From Pseudodesulfovibrio cashew (GTDB lineage Bacteria > Desulfobacterota > Desulfovibrionia > Desulfovibrionales > Desulfovibrionaceae): a stretch of 64,000 nt of DNA. The position numbers and the translations under genes are program-made. The first letter of the stretch is position 1. Each line of letters begins with the position of its first letter. Below the pieces are notes generated by a model that saw nothing but the letters and a program-made list of their open reading frames with translations, searched no databases and was not told the origin of the DNA. Positions 1 to 8,707 of the stretch are shown piece after piece. The stretch is taken from assembly GCF_009762795.1 (NCBI RefSeq), contig NZ_CP046400.1, positions 186,001 through 250,000 of the forward strand. The letters are read 5' to 3'.

Positions 1-2
1 CA

Positions 3-179
3 GTCCACGGCACCCTGGTCGCCTCGTCCTACTTTGGCACCACCGAGCTGGAATACAACCCGTTCACCGGAGAAATTCCAGAAGATCCCGGCACCTCTGT
101 TCCAGAACCAGGCACCCTGGTCCTGCTCGGGCTCGGCCTGGCCGGACTGGGCATTACCCTGAAGCGCAGACGGGCGTAA
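3..179 (+). CDS. PEP-CTERM sorting-domain protein (3' end only)
   Basis: Only the last 58 codons lie in the window. The end reads VPEPGTLVLLGLGLAGLGI followed by a KRRRA tail. That is the tripartite PEP-CTERM signal: VPEP motif, hydrophobic helix, basic C-terminus. Proteins with it are exported, then cleaved by a membrane exosortase and usually placed in the extracellular matrix or outer surface. The preceding acidic, Pro/Gly-rich linker is typical. The function of the missing N-terminal part cannot be told. No exosortase is in the window. Confidence 0.85.
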   Translation, partial: VHGTLVASSYFGTTELEYNPFTGEIPEDPGTSVPEPGTLVLLGLGLAGLGITLKRRRA

Positions 180-193
180 TTGACACGACAGCC

Positions 194-230
194 AAGCGGG
201 TTGCGGCATCTGTCGCAACCCGCTTTTTTT
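194..230 (+). terminator. Rho-independent terminator of the PEP-CTERM gene
   Basis: An 11-bp perfect stem (AGCGGGTTGCG pairing with CGCAACCCGCT) with a short loop runs directly into seven T residues, 15 bases after the stop codon. Confidence 0.9.
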
Positions 231-296
231 CATGGAGGCCTTTCCCGCCCGCGACACTCGTTGCGCGAAGCAAAGAAAATTGATACCTCCTGCCTC

Positions 297-890
297 ATGA
301 GCTATCTGAAGGAATTTCAAGCGGCGGCCAGCCGCACCAGGAAACTCGGCCTGGATGACGTCTCCCTCGGCAGGGACGGGCTCGTCCTCGACGGCGCCGT
401 GCTCGACGCGGTGGAAACCACGGGCCATATTCCCTTTGCGCAGCGGGCGGATAACGGCTTTAACGTCAATTTCGGCATGTTCCACATGCTGGCCAAAAAA
501 TTCCACATCCCCGGCGCGACCATGACCATCGGCAACGTGGCAGTGCACGGCAAGATGCGCTTTCCGGCCACCCCGGCCCACTTCCGCAAGATGGTCGAAA
601 ACCAGACCGGCGAGGAGAACATGGGCAACTATCACCTGTGGACCACTCTGCCCGGCGGCTACATCCTGGACCACGCCATCCTCTCGTCACTGCACAAGGA
701 CGGCCTGGCCGTAATTGACGAAACGGTCCCGGCCCAGCGATTCCTCTACGGCCTGGGGGACGAACTGGAGCATGGGTTGACCTACCACCCCATGCTCGTG
801 GGATTGGAATTCTTCGTTGCTTCGGCCACCCTGGACCGGGAAGCCCTGGAGTACCTCATGGGCGAGCGGTTCCCCAAGCAGTACTCCTGA
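297..890 (+). CDS. Hypothetical protein, 197 aa
   Basis: I do not recognise the family. The protein is soluble, with no signal peptide or membrane segment. It has a central stretch with many His and Met residues (GMFHMLAKKFHIPG near residues 60-73) and a C-terminal aromatic part. The ATG at 297 is chosen because the reading frame upstream of it runs through the terminator. It lacks a clear Shine-Dalgarno, and a TTG at 261 is an alternative. The gene stands alone between a terminator and a convergent glycosyltransferase gene. Confidence 0.7.
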   Translation: MSYLKEFQAAASRTRKLGLDDVSLGRDGLVLDGAVLDAVETTGHIPFAQRADNGFNVNFGMFHMLAKKFHIPGATMTIGNVAVHGKMRFPATPAHFRKMVENQTGEENMGNYHLWTTLPGGYILDHAILSSLHKDGLAVIDETVPAQRFLYGLGDELEHGLTYHPMLVGLEFFVASATLDREALEYLMGERFPKQYS

Positions 891-916
891 CCGCGAATAA
901 ACGACATTTCAATGGA

Positions 917-964
917 AAAGCGGCGCGGCGTTCCGGACAACCGGACCGCCGCGCCGCTGTTTTG
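917..964. terminator. Bidirectional terminator between convergent genes
   Basis: A GC-rich stem (CGGCGCGGCG arm, one mismatch, ACAA loop) spans 921-956. It is flanked by AAAA on the left and TTTT on the right, so it can end transcription of both the 197-aa gene and the facing glycosyltransferase gene. Confidence 0.75.
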
Positions 965-973
965 GCAGGGAAA

Positions 974-2134
974 TCACACGGCAAAGGAAGCGCCGTCATA
1001 GGACGAGAAGTCGTAGGCCTCCTCGATCTCCTCCCGGATGAGCTGGACCACTCCGTGGTCCTCCAGCCAGGCGAGAGCCCCGCTTTCGCGCAGGGGATGG
1101 GCATGGAGGAAGAGATCGTCCCAGCGGGAGATGTCAACCGCCTCCCGCCCGGTGCGCAGATCGTGGCCCAGACCGCTCAAGTCGGCCCGGAGCAAGGTCC
1201 AGATACGGGGATAGCCGGTGAAGAGGTGGGCCAGGGCGGCCAGGAAATCGCGGCGCATGGACGGTTTTGCCCGCCGCCGCCAGATGAGGAAATCGAGACA
1301 ATCGAGCACGGCGTGGGCCAGATAGAGCTGTTCGACGTAGTGGAAAAGCGGTTCGTCCAGTTCGGCGATCCGCCCGAGACGATCATACATGGGCGCGGCC
1401 AGCACGCCGAAGAGGTAGTTGACCACCCCGCTTTCGGGGGCATCCGCCTCGGCCGCCTCCATAAGCTGCTGTTTGATCGGCTTGTGGCACCATTTCCAGA
1501 CCCGTTTGCACAAGGTTATGCGCGAAATTCTGCGCAACTGCCACGCCTCGGCCCGGGCGTCTGAGAACAGGGTGTAGCCCAGACGCTTCAGCCGGTTGCA
1601 GAGATAATGGTCCTGGCAATTGGTCTCCTCGTAACCGAGGAATCCACCCGCGTGCTCCCAAGTCTCGCGGCGCAGGACAAAGGCGTTGCCCGGGACAAAA
1701 TCAACGGGGCCCACATGACGTTGGTTGTGGTTGTCGCCGAAGTGGGCGAGATAACGGGAGACCAGGTCGTCGCCCGCGCGGTAGGTGAGAGACCCGCCAA
1801 CCAACCCAACCCCCGGCCTGCCGAGATGGACCAAGGCGCGTTCCAGCCAATCCGGGTTGACCCGGGTGTCGCAATCCATGGAAAATAGAATATCGCCCGA
1901 GGCCGCGTCCAGTCCGGCCCCTTTGGCCGCAGTGATGCCCCTATTTTTTTCGAAGCGGATGATCCGCAGAGTATCCGGCGCGTCAGCCATGGCGAACGGC
2001 GTGTCCGAGCCGTCGTCCACGACCACTATCTCGTCCGGGCGGACGGTGAAGGAGGCAGCCAGGCGCACCAGATCCGCCGCGTAGGCCGCGTCATTGTAAG
2101 TATAGGTGATGAAACTGATGGCCGGTTCGCCCAT
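974..2134 (-). CDS. Family 2 glycosyltransferase
   Basis: A 386-aa inverting GT-A glycosyltransferase that transfers a sugar from a nucleotide-sugar donor. Visible family marks in order: N-terminal SFITYTYND, the nucleotide-binding EIVVVDDGSDT near residue 40, the DXD-type MDCDTRVNPDW near residue 85, and the acceptor-side GGFLGYEETNCQDHYL near residue 155. The C-terminal 170 residues are a helical extension without membrane segments. The start at 2134 is set by GGGGAG six bases upstream; the in-frame ATG at 2155 is less well placed. It is divergent from a GT4 gene 63 bases away, so the two may act on the same glycan. Acceptor unknown. Confidence 0.85.
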   Translation of the reverse strand: MGEPAISFITYTYNDAAYAADLVRLAASFTVRPDEIVVVDDGSDTPFAMADAPDTLRIIRFEKNRGITAAKGAGLDAASGDILFSMDCDTRVNPDWLERALVHLGRPGVGLVGGSLTYRAGDDLVSRYLAHFGDNHNQRHVGPVDFVPGNAFVLRRETWEHAGGFLGYEETNCQDHYLCNRLKRLGYTLFSDARAEAWQLRRISRITLCKRVWKWCHKPIKQQLMEAAEADAPESGVVNYLFGVLAAPMYDRLGRIAELDEPLFHYVEQLYLAHAVLDCLDFLIWRRRAKPSMRRDFLAALAHLFTGYPRIWTLLRADLSGLGHDLRTGREAVDISRWDDLFLHAHPLRESGALAWLEDHGVVQLIREEIEEAYDFSSYDGASFAV

Positions 2135-2197
2135 GGCGGTCTCCCCCGTGTGCATTTTTTTGACGGCGCACCGTCTTTCCGAGTATATGCAAAAACC

Positions 2198-3145
2198 ATG
2201 ACGGCCAAGATCGCGATTCTCATTCAGGGCGGCAACGACGCCTTTCTGCCACCTCTCCGGGCATGGTTCAGAGACCGGTTCGAGATCCGGGAATATCTTT
2301 CCCCGGACTCGGAAGACCTCCGGGAAGCGTTGGCCTGGGCGGATTTGACATGGGTGGAGTGGGTACAGGACACGGCCGTGGCCGCATCCGGCATGGAACG
2401 GCGCGGCAAGCTGGTCATGCGGCTGCACAGCTTCGAGGCCTACACCTCGCAGGTGGAAGCCGTGGACTGGCAAAGCGTTGACGCACTGGCGGTCGTGGCC
2501 CCGCACGTAACCGATATCCTCTCCCTGCGCGTGCCGGACATCCGGGAGCGAACGGAGGTCTTTGTCCTGCCAAACGGCGTGGACACCGACCGCTTCACCA
2601 TACCGGAGCGCAAGACGGCGACAGGCAAAATCGCCTTTGTGGGGCAAATCAGGCACACCAAGAACCTGCCGATGGTCCTGCAATGCTTTGCCGCCGCCAG
2701 GGAGGCGCAGCCGGACCTGACCCTGCACCTGGCCGGGCAATATGCGGGAACCGAGCTGGAGGTTTCGGAGCTGGCCCTGTACCTGGACCACATGATCCAC
2801 GCCATGGGACTGGCCGAGGCCGTCACCCTGCACGGGCATGTGGAAGACATACCCGCGTTCCTGGCCGACAAGGACGCGCTCATCTCGGCCTCCCTGCGCG
2901 AGAGCTTCGGCTATAACATCGCCGAAGCCATGGCCTGCGGCGTGCGCCCGGCCATTCACAATTTTCCGGGCGCCGGCTCACTCTACCCCGAGGAGTTGAT
3001 CTTCAACACCGTGGCCCAGGCCAGGGACATCCTCACGGCGGACGGTCCGGCCCCGGACCTGCTGCGACGCTACGTTCTGTCCCGCTGGCCCCTCGCGCTG
3101 CAGCACGCCAAGCTCGCAGAACTTTCGGCAAGGGTGCTGTCTTGA
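2198..3145 (+). CDS. Family 4 (GT-B) glycosyltransferase
   Basis: A 315-aa GT-B type enzyme. The C-terminal Rossmann half is clear: LPNGVDTDRF near residue 132, KIAFVGQIRHTKNLPMVL near 149, LHGHVEDIPAFLADKDALI near 215, and the donor-binding SLRESFGYNIAEAMACG near 235, the E-x7-E-like region of GT4. The N-terminal acceptor half is short, so the enzyme is smaller than most GT4 members. The ATG at 2198 begins MTAKIAILIQGG; the ATG at 2150 would add residues unlike the family. It is divergent from the GT2 gene. Substrate unknown. Confidence 0.8.
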   Translation: MTAKIAILIQGGNDAFLPPLRAWFRDRFEIREYLSPDSEDLREALAWADLTWVEWVQDTAVAASGMERRGKLVMRLHSFEAYTSQVEAVDWQSVDALAVVAPHVTDILSLRVPDIRERTEVFVLPNGVDTDRFTIPERKTATGKIAFVGQIRHTKNLPMVLQCFAAAREAQPDLTLHLAGQYAGTELEVSELALYLDHMIHAMGLAEAVTLHGHVEDIPAFLADKDALISASLRESFGYNIAEAMACGVRPAIHNFPGAGSLYPEELIFNTVAQARDILTADGPAPDLLRRYVLSRWPLALQHAKLAELSARVLS

Positions 3146-3204
3146 CTTTGCAAAATGGGAGCACTCGGTGTAGTCAGGCCTAAACTTACCGGAACAGAGT
3201 GACG

Positions 3205-3414
3205 ATGAAATTCAAGGATGAAATAAAAAAGCAGGGTTACGTACGCTACAAGGGCGCGGTTGACGCCTCGGTGTACGAATATTTCAATTGCGACTGCTCG
3301 TGGAAGGCCGTCTGGTATCTCAAGGACGGCCATTACCAGTGCTGCGGCTGCAAGGAAAAATGCGAAACCTCGGACCCGGACGGGTTCCAGTTGTTTCTCG
3401 ACCTCGGAGAATGA
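3205..3414 (+). CDS. Small cysteine-rich protein, 69 aa
   Basis: Unrecognised family. Six Cys lie within about 25 residues in the pattern CDC, then CCGCKEKC, separated by a WYLKDGHY segment. This suggests a small metal- or zinc-binding fold. There is no signal peptide. The stop overlaps or abuts the next gene, so the two are probably cotranscribed. A GTG two codons upstream (3199) is an alternative start. Confidence 0.65.
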   Translation: MKFKDEIKKQGYVRYKGAVDASVYEYFNCDCSWKAVWYLKDGHYQCCGCKEKCETSDPDGFQLFLDLGE

Positions 3415-3419
3415 GACGC

Positions 3420-3941
3420 ATGCGACGGATCACGATACTGACTGCCACGCTTCTGCTGGCCGCGCTCACCGCGCTGCCGGCCCTGGCCACGGAACTGACG
3501 GACATGGACATCTGCGTCGGCAGGAGCGTCCTGGCCAGGGGATTGTGCAAGACCCCGGCGCAGATCAACTACGTGTCCAAGGTGCGTGACAACATCTATC
3601 TCTTCTCCGTGTTCTACGCCAACAAGGAAGCCCACTTCTTCGTGGGCGTCTACAAGGACATCATTCGCATCCAGGGCAAGGAATTCAGGAAAGTGACCCG
3701 CTCCATCCCCTACGACTTCGACAAGGAGTCCAAGTGTGCGGTGGTCAACTATTCCGTACCGGACTGCCCCAACAGCGAGCCCATCGTCTGCTGCTCGGAA
3801 AAGACCATCGAGGAAAAGATGGACGACAAATTCTGGGACAGGACCATCCCCGAGTTGCTGGAAGAGGATCTGCAAAAGGCCCTGAAGGCGGACAACGCCA
3901 CGCAACCCGGGCAGGGGACGCCCCAGCAGCCGGGACAATAG
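3420..3941 (+). CDS. Exported hypothetical protein
   Basis: A 173-aa protein with an N-terminal signal peptide (basic start, hydrophobic core, ALA cleavage region near residue 23). The mature part carries several Cys (ICVG, LCKT, KCAVV, DCPN, VCCSE), likely disulfide-bonded in the periplasm, and ends in a Gln/Pro-rich tail. GGAGA at 3406-3410 is too close to the ATG at 3411 and correctly spaced for the ATG at 3420. The 3411 ATG would overlap the preceding stop as ATGA. Function unknown. Confidence 0.7.
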   Translation: MRRITILTATLLLAALTALPALATELTDMDICVGRSVLARGLCKTPAQINYVSKVRDNIYLFSVFYANKEAHFFVGVYKDIIRIQGKEFRKVTRSIPYDFDKESKCAVVNYSVPDCPNSEPIVCCSEKTIEEKMDDKFWDRTIPELLEEDLQKALKADNATQPGQGTPQQPGQ

Positions 3942-3962
3942 CGTCGTCTCCGACGGCGTGTC

Positions 3963-4274
3963 TCAGATCCGCCTGAACCACAGCAGCAGGCCGAGCACGA
4001 CCACCGCTGGATAGAGCGGCCACCACGTCTTCTGGAAGAAGCAGACCGCGGCCACTACCGCCAACACGCCGAGGTAGCCCCACGCCTCCACCAATCGCCT
4101 GAAAGTAAGCCAGCGATCCTCCGGCAACCCATGATGCGTAAAGCGCGGCAAGGGAGCGGAAGAATTGTCGTCCGAAGCCGCCATTCGGCGGGAGGACTGG
4201 AGCTTCTTGCCGCATTTTTGGCAGAAACGTTCGCCGTCCTGGTTTTGTTGGCCGCAGCCTGTGCAGATGATCAC
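3963..4274 (-). CDS. Zinc-ribbon membrane protein
   Basis: A protein of about 103 aa. The N-terminus is a double zinc knuckle (CTGCGQ then CQKCGKKL), a zinc-ribbon fold found at the start of many small bacterial membrane proteins. After a polar linker come two closely spaced hydrophobic segments, and it ends LLWFRRI. The GTG at 4274 places the ribbon at residue 2, as usual. A TTG at 4310 would extend the protein by 12 residues. Role unknown. Confidence 0.6.
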   Translation of the reverse strand: MIICTGCGQQNQDGERFCQKCGKKLQSSRRMAASDDNSSAPLPRFTHHGLPEDRWLTFRRLVEAWGYLGVLAVVAAVCFFQKTWWPLYPAVVVLGLLLWFRRI

Positions 4275-4396
4275 ATCGGTTTTATTGCCAATTCTAGGCA
4301 ACCAGGTCAAGAAATCCCGATAAATGTAGTTGACGGAATCCCCTGTTTGTGGAAAACGAAAAGTAATAACATTGTCACACGAGAGTCATACTGAGC

Positions 4397-5299
4397 ATGA
4401 TGCAACCCATCCGACTTTCCACTAGAAATCCGGGAACAACGGACCAGGAGGTCCGGGCTATCGTGACTTCCATGTATCGCGACTTCGATTTTCGCGATTA
4501 CGAGGCGGTCCTGGGAAGCACGGTGCGACTCTTCGAGGGCAAGATGGCCGGCTTCGCGGGCTGTGATACCGGCTACCACGATCTCTCCCACACACTGTCC
4601 TCGCTCCTGGCCACGGCCCGGTTGCTGCACGGCGTGCACATCAGCCGCCAGCCCATCTCGGAGCGAATCATCCACCTCTGCCTCATAGCTGCTCTTTTCC
4701 ACGACACAGGCTACATTCGCCGTCTGGGTGAGAACAAGGGCACCGGGGCGCAGTTCACCCGCACCCACGTGCAGCGCTCCGTCGATCTGCTCAAAGCCGA
4801 CGGCGCCTGCCGCCAATGGCCCCAGGACGATATCCAGGCCATGGCCTCCATGATCCGCTGCACCGACCCGGCAAGCGCCCCTGAAGCCATCTACTTCGAA
4901 AGCGAGGAGGACCGACTGGGCGGGCACATTCTGGCCACCGCAGACCTCCTGGCCCAGATGGCTGACGACACCTACCTGGAAAAGCTGCCCATGCTCTACG
5001 CCGAGTTCGCCGAAGCGGGCATCGCCGAATTTGAAAGCGAGTACGACCTGTTCAGCCAGACCATGGACTTCTGCCAGCATATGCGCAGAAAGATGCAGGG
5101 CAGGCTGTCCAATGTCATGGCCTGCATGGGCGATCACTTCCGCCAACGGCACGGCGTGGCCCGAGACCTCTACTCCGAGGCCGTGGACCGGAACATGAAC
5201 TATCTCACACTGATCCTGCAGGACTACGGAGAGGACTACCGCCGTGGCCTGCGCAGAAACCTGGACCGCAAGCCCATGCCGGTCCTTGTGGCGGCGTAA
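4397..5299 (+). CDS. HD-domain metal-dependent phosphohydrolase
   Basis: A 300-aa soluble protein with HD-superfamily metal ligands: GYHDLSHT (His61, His65) and the HD dyad in ALFHDTGY (His102, Asp103), with a further His in RTHVQRS near 120. Such proteins hydrolyse phosphoester bonds in nucleotides or second messengers. This one lacks the HD-GYP signature, so a cyclic-di-GMP role is not indicated. An ATG at 4400 directly follows the chosen start. Substrate unknown. Confidence 0.75.
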   Translation: MMQPIRLSTRNPGTTDQEVRAIVTSMYRDFDFRDYEAVLGSTVRLFEGKMAGFAGCDTGYHDLSHTLSSLLATARLLHGVHISRQPISERIIHLCLIAALFHDTGYIRRLGENKGTGAQFTRTHVQRSVDLLKADGACRQWPQDDIQAMASMIRCTDPASAPEAIYFESEEDRLGGHILATADLLAQMADDTYLEKLPMLYAEFAEAGIAEFESEYDLFSQTMDFCQHMRRKMQGRLSNVMACMGDHFRQRHGVARDLYSEAVDRNMNYLTLILQDYGEDYRRGLRRNLDRKPMPVLVAA

Positions 5300-5333
5300 T
5301 CCTGTCACAGCCCCTTTCCGATTCATATTTTTT

Positions 5334-5362
5334 TTGCAATGAATCCCGAGATGACATAGAGT
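5334..5362 (+). promoter_or_regulatory. Sigma-70-type promoter
   Basis: TTGCAA and TAGAGT separated by exactly 17 bases, 40 bases upstream of the 525-aa gene. Confidence 0.5.
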
Positions 5363-5402
5363 TTTCGGCAGCCGCTTACGTCATTCAGCCAACTGAGAGA
5401 AC

Positions 5403-6980
5403 ATGACTGCATCGCCGCCCGGAAACAATTCGCCCCGCAAGCCAGCTGAACAACGCCTGGAAATATACCAGCGCAAGTTACGTGCTCTTAAAGACCGCTC
5501 CTCCCTGCGCGAGGTCATGGAACGGGAGTTGCTCCTCAAGTTCATTGAGGTCAACCATTCCAGCATCAACGAGTACCCGCTCCTGCCTGCGCAGCAGAAG
5601 AGCGTGGTTGAGTTGCTGTGCGGCCGCATCGGGCACCCGGGCTATGAATTCATCCACAAGCACATCGGCGATTTCATCGTCCTGCTTGTCCACTATGAAA
5701 AGGCGGGCAAGGTAGGCGACAAGGAGAAGGCCGCCGAACTCAGGGCTCGGCTGGTCAACACCGAATCCATGCTTATCAAGTGCGTGCAGGGCATCGTCTA
5801 CACCATGGCCCTGATCACGGACAACTTCGAGGAGATCGTCCTGCGCCACTTCGGCCAGTCCGCTCTCAAGAAGTACAGCGAACTCATCGAGAAATACGAA
5901 CTGGACGAACGGTTCTGGACCGCCTTTGTCGAGGAATTCGTGGCCACCCAGGTGGAGGAGGCGCACAAGGAAATCCTGGAAGGAGAGAAGTTCAATATCT
6001 CCAAGGAGCGGAATTTCCTGATCATCCGGTTCCTTTTCGACGACATTCTTTCCAAGCTGAACCCCACCTCCCAGGCCATCGACAAGACGCGAATCCAAAA
6101 GAGCTACCTTGCCAGCCTGGAGGACGAGGCAACCACCCGGCGAAGCAAGCTCGTCCAGTCCATCCTGGTCAAAGGTGTTTCGTCCCTGCCCAAGGCGGAC
6201 ACCATCCCTCAGAAGGAATTCGTCCAGGCGGCCCGCATCACCTGTATGGACCCGGTGGCCCAGGATTTTGAAAAGGCCTACGCCAACAGGGTAACGCAGG
6301 CCAAGGAACAGAAGGCCAAAGGCGAAACGCCGGACCCGGAGAAGGCAAAACGGGAGCAGTTGGAGTTCAAGTTCCTGATGGATCAAGTCATCGGTGCGGG
6401 CGTCGGCGCGGCCATCGCCATCGGCAGGACCAGCGACCACTTCTACCGGGCCATGGAGGAATTCGTGCCCGAGCAGATCAGCGGCATCCGCTCCCTGTCC
6501 CACGACTTCACCTTCGCCACCCTGGAACGAATTCTCTATTTCCTGCTGGAAAACCACACTATCCACATCCTCAGGGAGACGGGCCGGAGCGAAGGCGGCA
6601 AGATCCAGGTCCGCAGCGGCCGCGCCCGCCGGGCTCCAGCAGCCGAAGTAGATGCGCTGCCGGGCATGACCAAGATCCGCAAGACGCAACTCTTCGCCAA
6701 CGACGTGACCCGCGAGGACACCCTCCTTTTCAAGCCCAAGACCGCCAAGCAGATGGCCTCGGCCATGGCCATGCTCAGCCTGGAGCCGGAGTTGCAGGCC
6801 GCCCTGTCCCGCATATGGAAGGAAGCCGCCTTCCGGGTGGACATCATGGTCCTGCTCAACCTTGAGCTGATCGCCAAGACCACCACCAATCTGCAGAACA
6901 AGCTCGCTGAGATACTGGAAAAATATGGCGTGGCCAAACGATCTTCCAACGACCCTGTGGATGAAGTACTGCCCTCCTGA
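5403..6980 (+). CDS. Conserved-looking hypothetical protein, 525 aa
   Basis: Unrecognised. A long, largely helical soluble protein without signal peptide. The N-terminal third is rich in charged heptad-like segments. A Gly/Ala-rich IGAGVGAAIAIG sits near residue 332, and an Arg-rich linker (GRARRAPAAEVD) near 408 separates a C-terminal helical domain. Codon use matches its neighbours, so it is a real resident gene. It is monocistronic, with its own promoter, and is followed by a 123-bp tandem repeat array. Confidence 0.8.
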   Translation: MTASPPGNNSPRKPAEQRLEIYQRKLRALKDRSSLREVMERELLLKFIEVNHSSINEYPLLPAQQKSVVELLCGRIGHPGYEFIHKHIGDFIVLLVHYEKAGKVGDKEKAAELRARLVNTESMLIKCVQGIVYTMALITDNFEEIVLRHFGQSALKKYSELIEKYELDERFWTAFVEEFVATQVEEAHKEILEGEKFNISKERNFLIIRFLFDDILSKLNPTSQAIDKTRIQKSYLASLEDEATTRRSKLVQSILVKGVSSLPKADTIPQKEFVQAARITCMDPVAQDFEKAYANRVTQAKEQKAKGETPDPEKAKREQLEFKFLMDQVIGAGVGAAIAIGRTSDHFYRAMEEFVPEQISGIRSLSHDFTFATLERILYFLLENHTIHILRETGRSEGGKIQVRSGRARRAPAAEVDALPGMTKIRKTQLFANDVTREDTLLFKPKTAKQMASAMAMLSLEPELQAALSRIWKEAAFRVDIMVLLNLELIAKTTTNLQNKLAEILEKYGVAKRSSNDPVDEVLPS

Positions 6981-7084
6981 CCTGTCCGGCGGCTCCCTCC
7001 AGACGGTCCGGCCGCGTTCCAAGCCATTCCAAAACGGAAAGCCATAGCTCCACAACCGTTCCCGCCTCATAACGGCAAAGGACG

Positions 7085-7612
7085 ACTTTTTCACGACAAC
7101 GCAGCAGACGGCCTCATGCCACACCCGCCCAGACGGGCGGGGAATGGTCGGCTGAAAGGCGCAAGAAAAGGATGGGATTGAAGCGTATCCCAATACGCGA
7201 AAGTCCGGCCTTTTCACAGCAACGCAGCAGGCGGCCTCATGCCATACCCGCCCAGACGGGCGGGGAATGGTCGGCTGCAAGGCGCAAGAAAAGGATGGGA
7301 TCGAAGCGTATCCCGATACACGAGAGTCCGGCCTTTTCACAGCAACGCAGCAGACGGCCTCATGCCACACCCGCCCAGACGGGCGGGGAATGGTCGGCTG
7401 CAAGGCGCAAGAAAAGGACGGGATCGAAGCGTATCCCAATACACGAGAGTCCGGCCTTTTCGCAGCAACGCAGCAAGCGGCCTCATGCCACACCCGCCCA
7501 GACGGGCGGGGAATGGTCGGCTGCAAGGCGCAAGAAAAGGACGGGATCGAAGCGTATCCCAATACGCGAGAGTCCGGCCTTTTCGCAGCAACGCAGCAGA
7601 CGGCCGTTTCCC
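7085..7612. repeat. 123-bp tandem repeat array, about 4.3 copies
   Basis: The marker GCCTCAT recurs at 7111, 7234, 7357 and 7480, and the degenerate GCCGTTT at 7603, a constant 123-bp period. Each full unit carries the palindrome CCCGCCC-AGAC-GGGCGGG (first at 7124-7141) and a second small stem GGGAT/ATCCC. Units differ by a few substitutions. Because 123 is a multiple of three, long repetitive reading frames are open on both strands, but none has a ribosome site. I treat the array as non-coding. It lies between the convergent 525-aa gene and purU. Confidence 0.9.
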
Positions 7613-7623
7613 GCCCGTCTGGG

Positions 7624-8499
7624 TTAGCGGCGAAAGACTATGGTCTTGTTCCCGTCAACGATTACCCGGTCCTCAAGGTGCCACTTGACGGCGCGGGCAA
7701 GCACGTGACGCTCGATGTCGCCGCCGAGGCGCTTGAGGTCGGCAATGTCGTGAGAGTGGGTGACGCGGATGACGTCCTGCTCGATGATCGGACCTTCGTC
7801 CAATTCGGCGGTGACATAGTGGGCGGTGGCGCCGATAAGCTTGACACCGCGCTCATGGGCACGGCGGTAGGGATCGGCTCCCACGAAGGCTGGCAGGAAA
7901 GAATGATGGATGTTGATGATCCGATTTGAGAACCGGGACACGAAGTCCGAAGTGAGAATCTGCATGTAGCGGGCGAGAACGATCAGGTCCACGTCCCCCA
8001 TGAGCTCCATGATGCGGTCCTCGGCGGCCACCTTGTCGCGCAGGGACGGTCCCACCGGCACGTAGTGAAAAGGCACGAAATGCTCGACGGACTCGCGCAG
8101 GTCGGGATGGTTGCTGACGACCATGGCGATGTCCGCCTCCAGGTCGCCGCGCTTCCAGCGCCAGAGCAGTTCCATGAGCGCGTGGTCCACCTTGGAGCAG
8201 AGAATGACCATCCGCTTGGGCTGCCACACGGGGTTGAGCGACCAGTCCATGATGAAGCCGTTGGTCACCTCTTCCTCGAACTCCCGACGCAGACCGTCCA
8301 GGCCGTCCAGGTCGAGACCGGGCAGGAAGAACTCGTTGCGCATGAAGAAGCGCCCGCCCTCGGGGTCGGTGGAGTGCTGGTCGGAATGAATGATGTTTGC
8401 GCCTTTCAGGTGGAGAAAACGGCTGACAGCCGCCACGATGCCGGGCTGGTCCGGGCAGGTGATGAGCAATCGAACGGTGGATTCCTTGGATTCGGTCAT
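7624..8499 (-). CDS. purU: Formyltetrahydrofolate deformylase
   Basis: Hydrolyses 10-formyl-tetrahydrofolate to formate and tetrahydrofolate, balancing one-carbon pools and supplying formate for purine synthesis. The 291-aa protein has an N-terminal ACT domain (LLITCPDQPGIVAAVSRFL) and a C-terminal formyltransferase fold. The Asn-His-Asp catalytic set is visible as NIHHSFLPAF near residue 200 and the Asp in TAELDEGPII. The length is close to E. coli PurU (280). The ATG at 8499 is chosen; a GTG at 8511 also fits. The stop sits at the edge of the tandem repeat array. Confidence 0.93.
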   Translation of the reverse strand: MTESKESTVRLLITCPDQPGIVAAVSRFLHLKGANIIHSDQHSTDPEGGRFFMRNEFFLPGLDLDGLDGLRREFEEEVTNGFIMDWSLNPVWQPKRMVILCSKVDHALMELLWRWKRGDLEADIAMVVSNHPDLRESVEHFVPFHYVPVGPSLRDKVAAEDRIMELMGDVDLIVLARYMQILTSDFVSRFSNRIINIHHSFLPAFVGADPYRRAHERGVKLIGATAHYVTAELDEGPIIEQDVIRVTHSHDIADLKRLGGDIERHVLARAVKWHLEDRVIVDGNKTIVFRR

Positions 8500-8639
8500 G
8501 GGGATCGTCACTTCTTTTTTCTTGGTATTTTCGCCCTCGTCCGGTAAACGGCTTGGGCCAAGGTTGGCCTGTACCGCAAAACCGGACCGAATTAAAGTCT
8601 TTTTCCTGGCCGGACGCGCCCCGGAAACCGTTGCGCCGA

Positions 8640-8668
8640 TTGCGCAGCCAACTCATTTGCGATAGTGT
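8640..8668 (+). promoter_or_regulatory. Possible promoter of gmhA
   Basis: TTGCGC and TAGTGT separated by 17 bases, about 40 bases before the gmhA start. Confidence 0.4.
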
Positions 8669-8707
8669 TGCAAGACGCACAAACCGAATTTTCAAGGATA
8701 CTCATAT

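Noticed and set aside
5478-7562. A 694-codon minus-strand frame across the repeat array and the 525-aa gene
   Set aside because: It is a shadow: its second half lies antisense to the 525-aa gene and its first half is the frame-neutral 123-bp repeat. No ribosome site.
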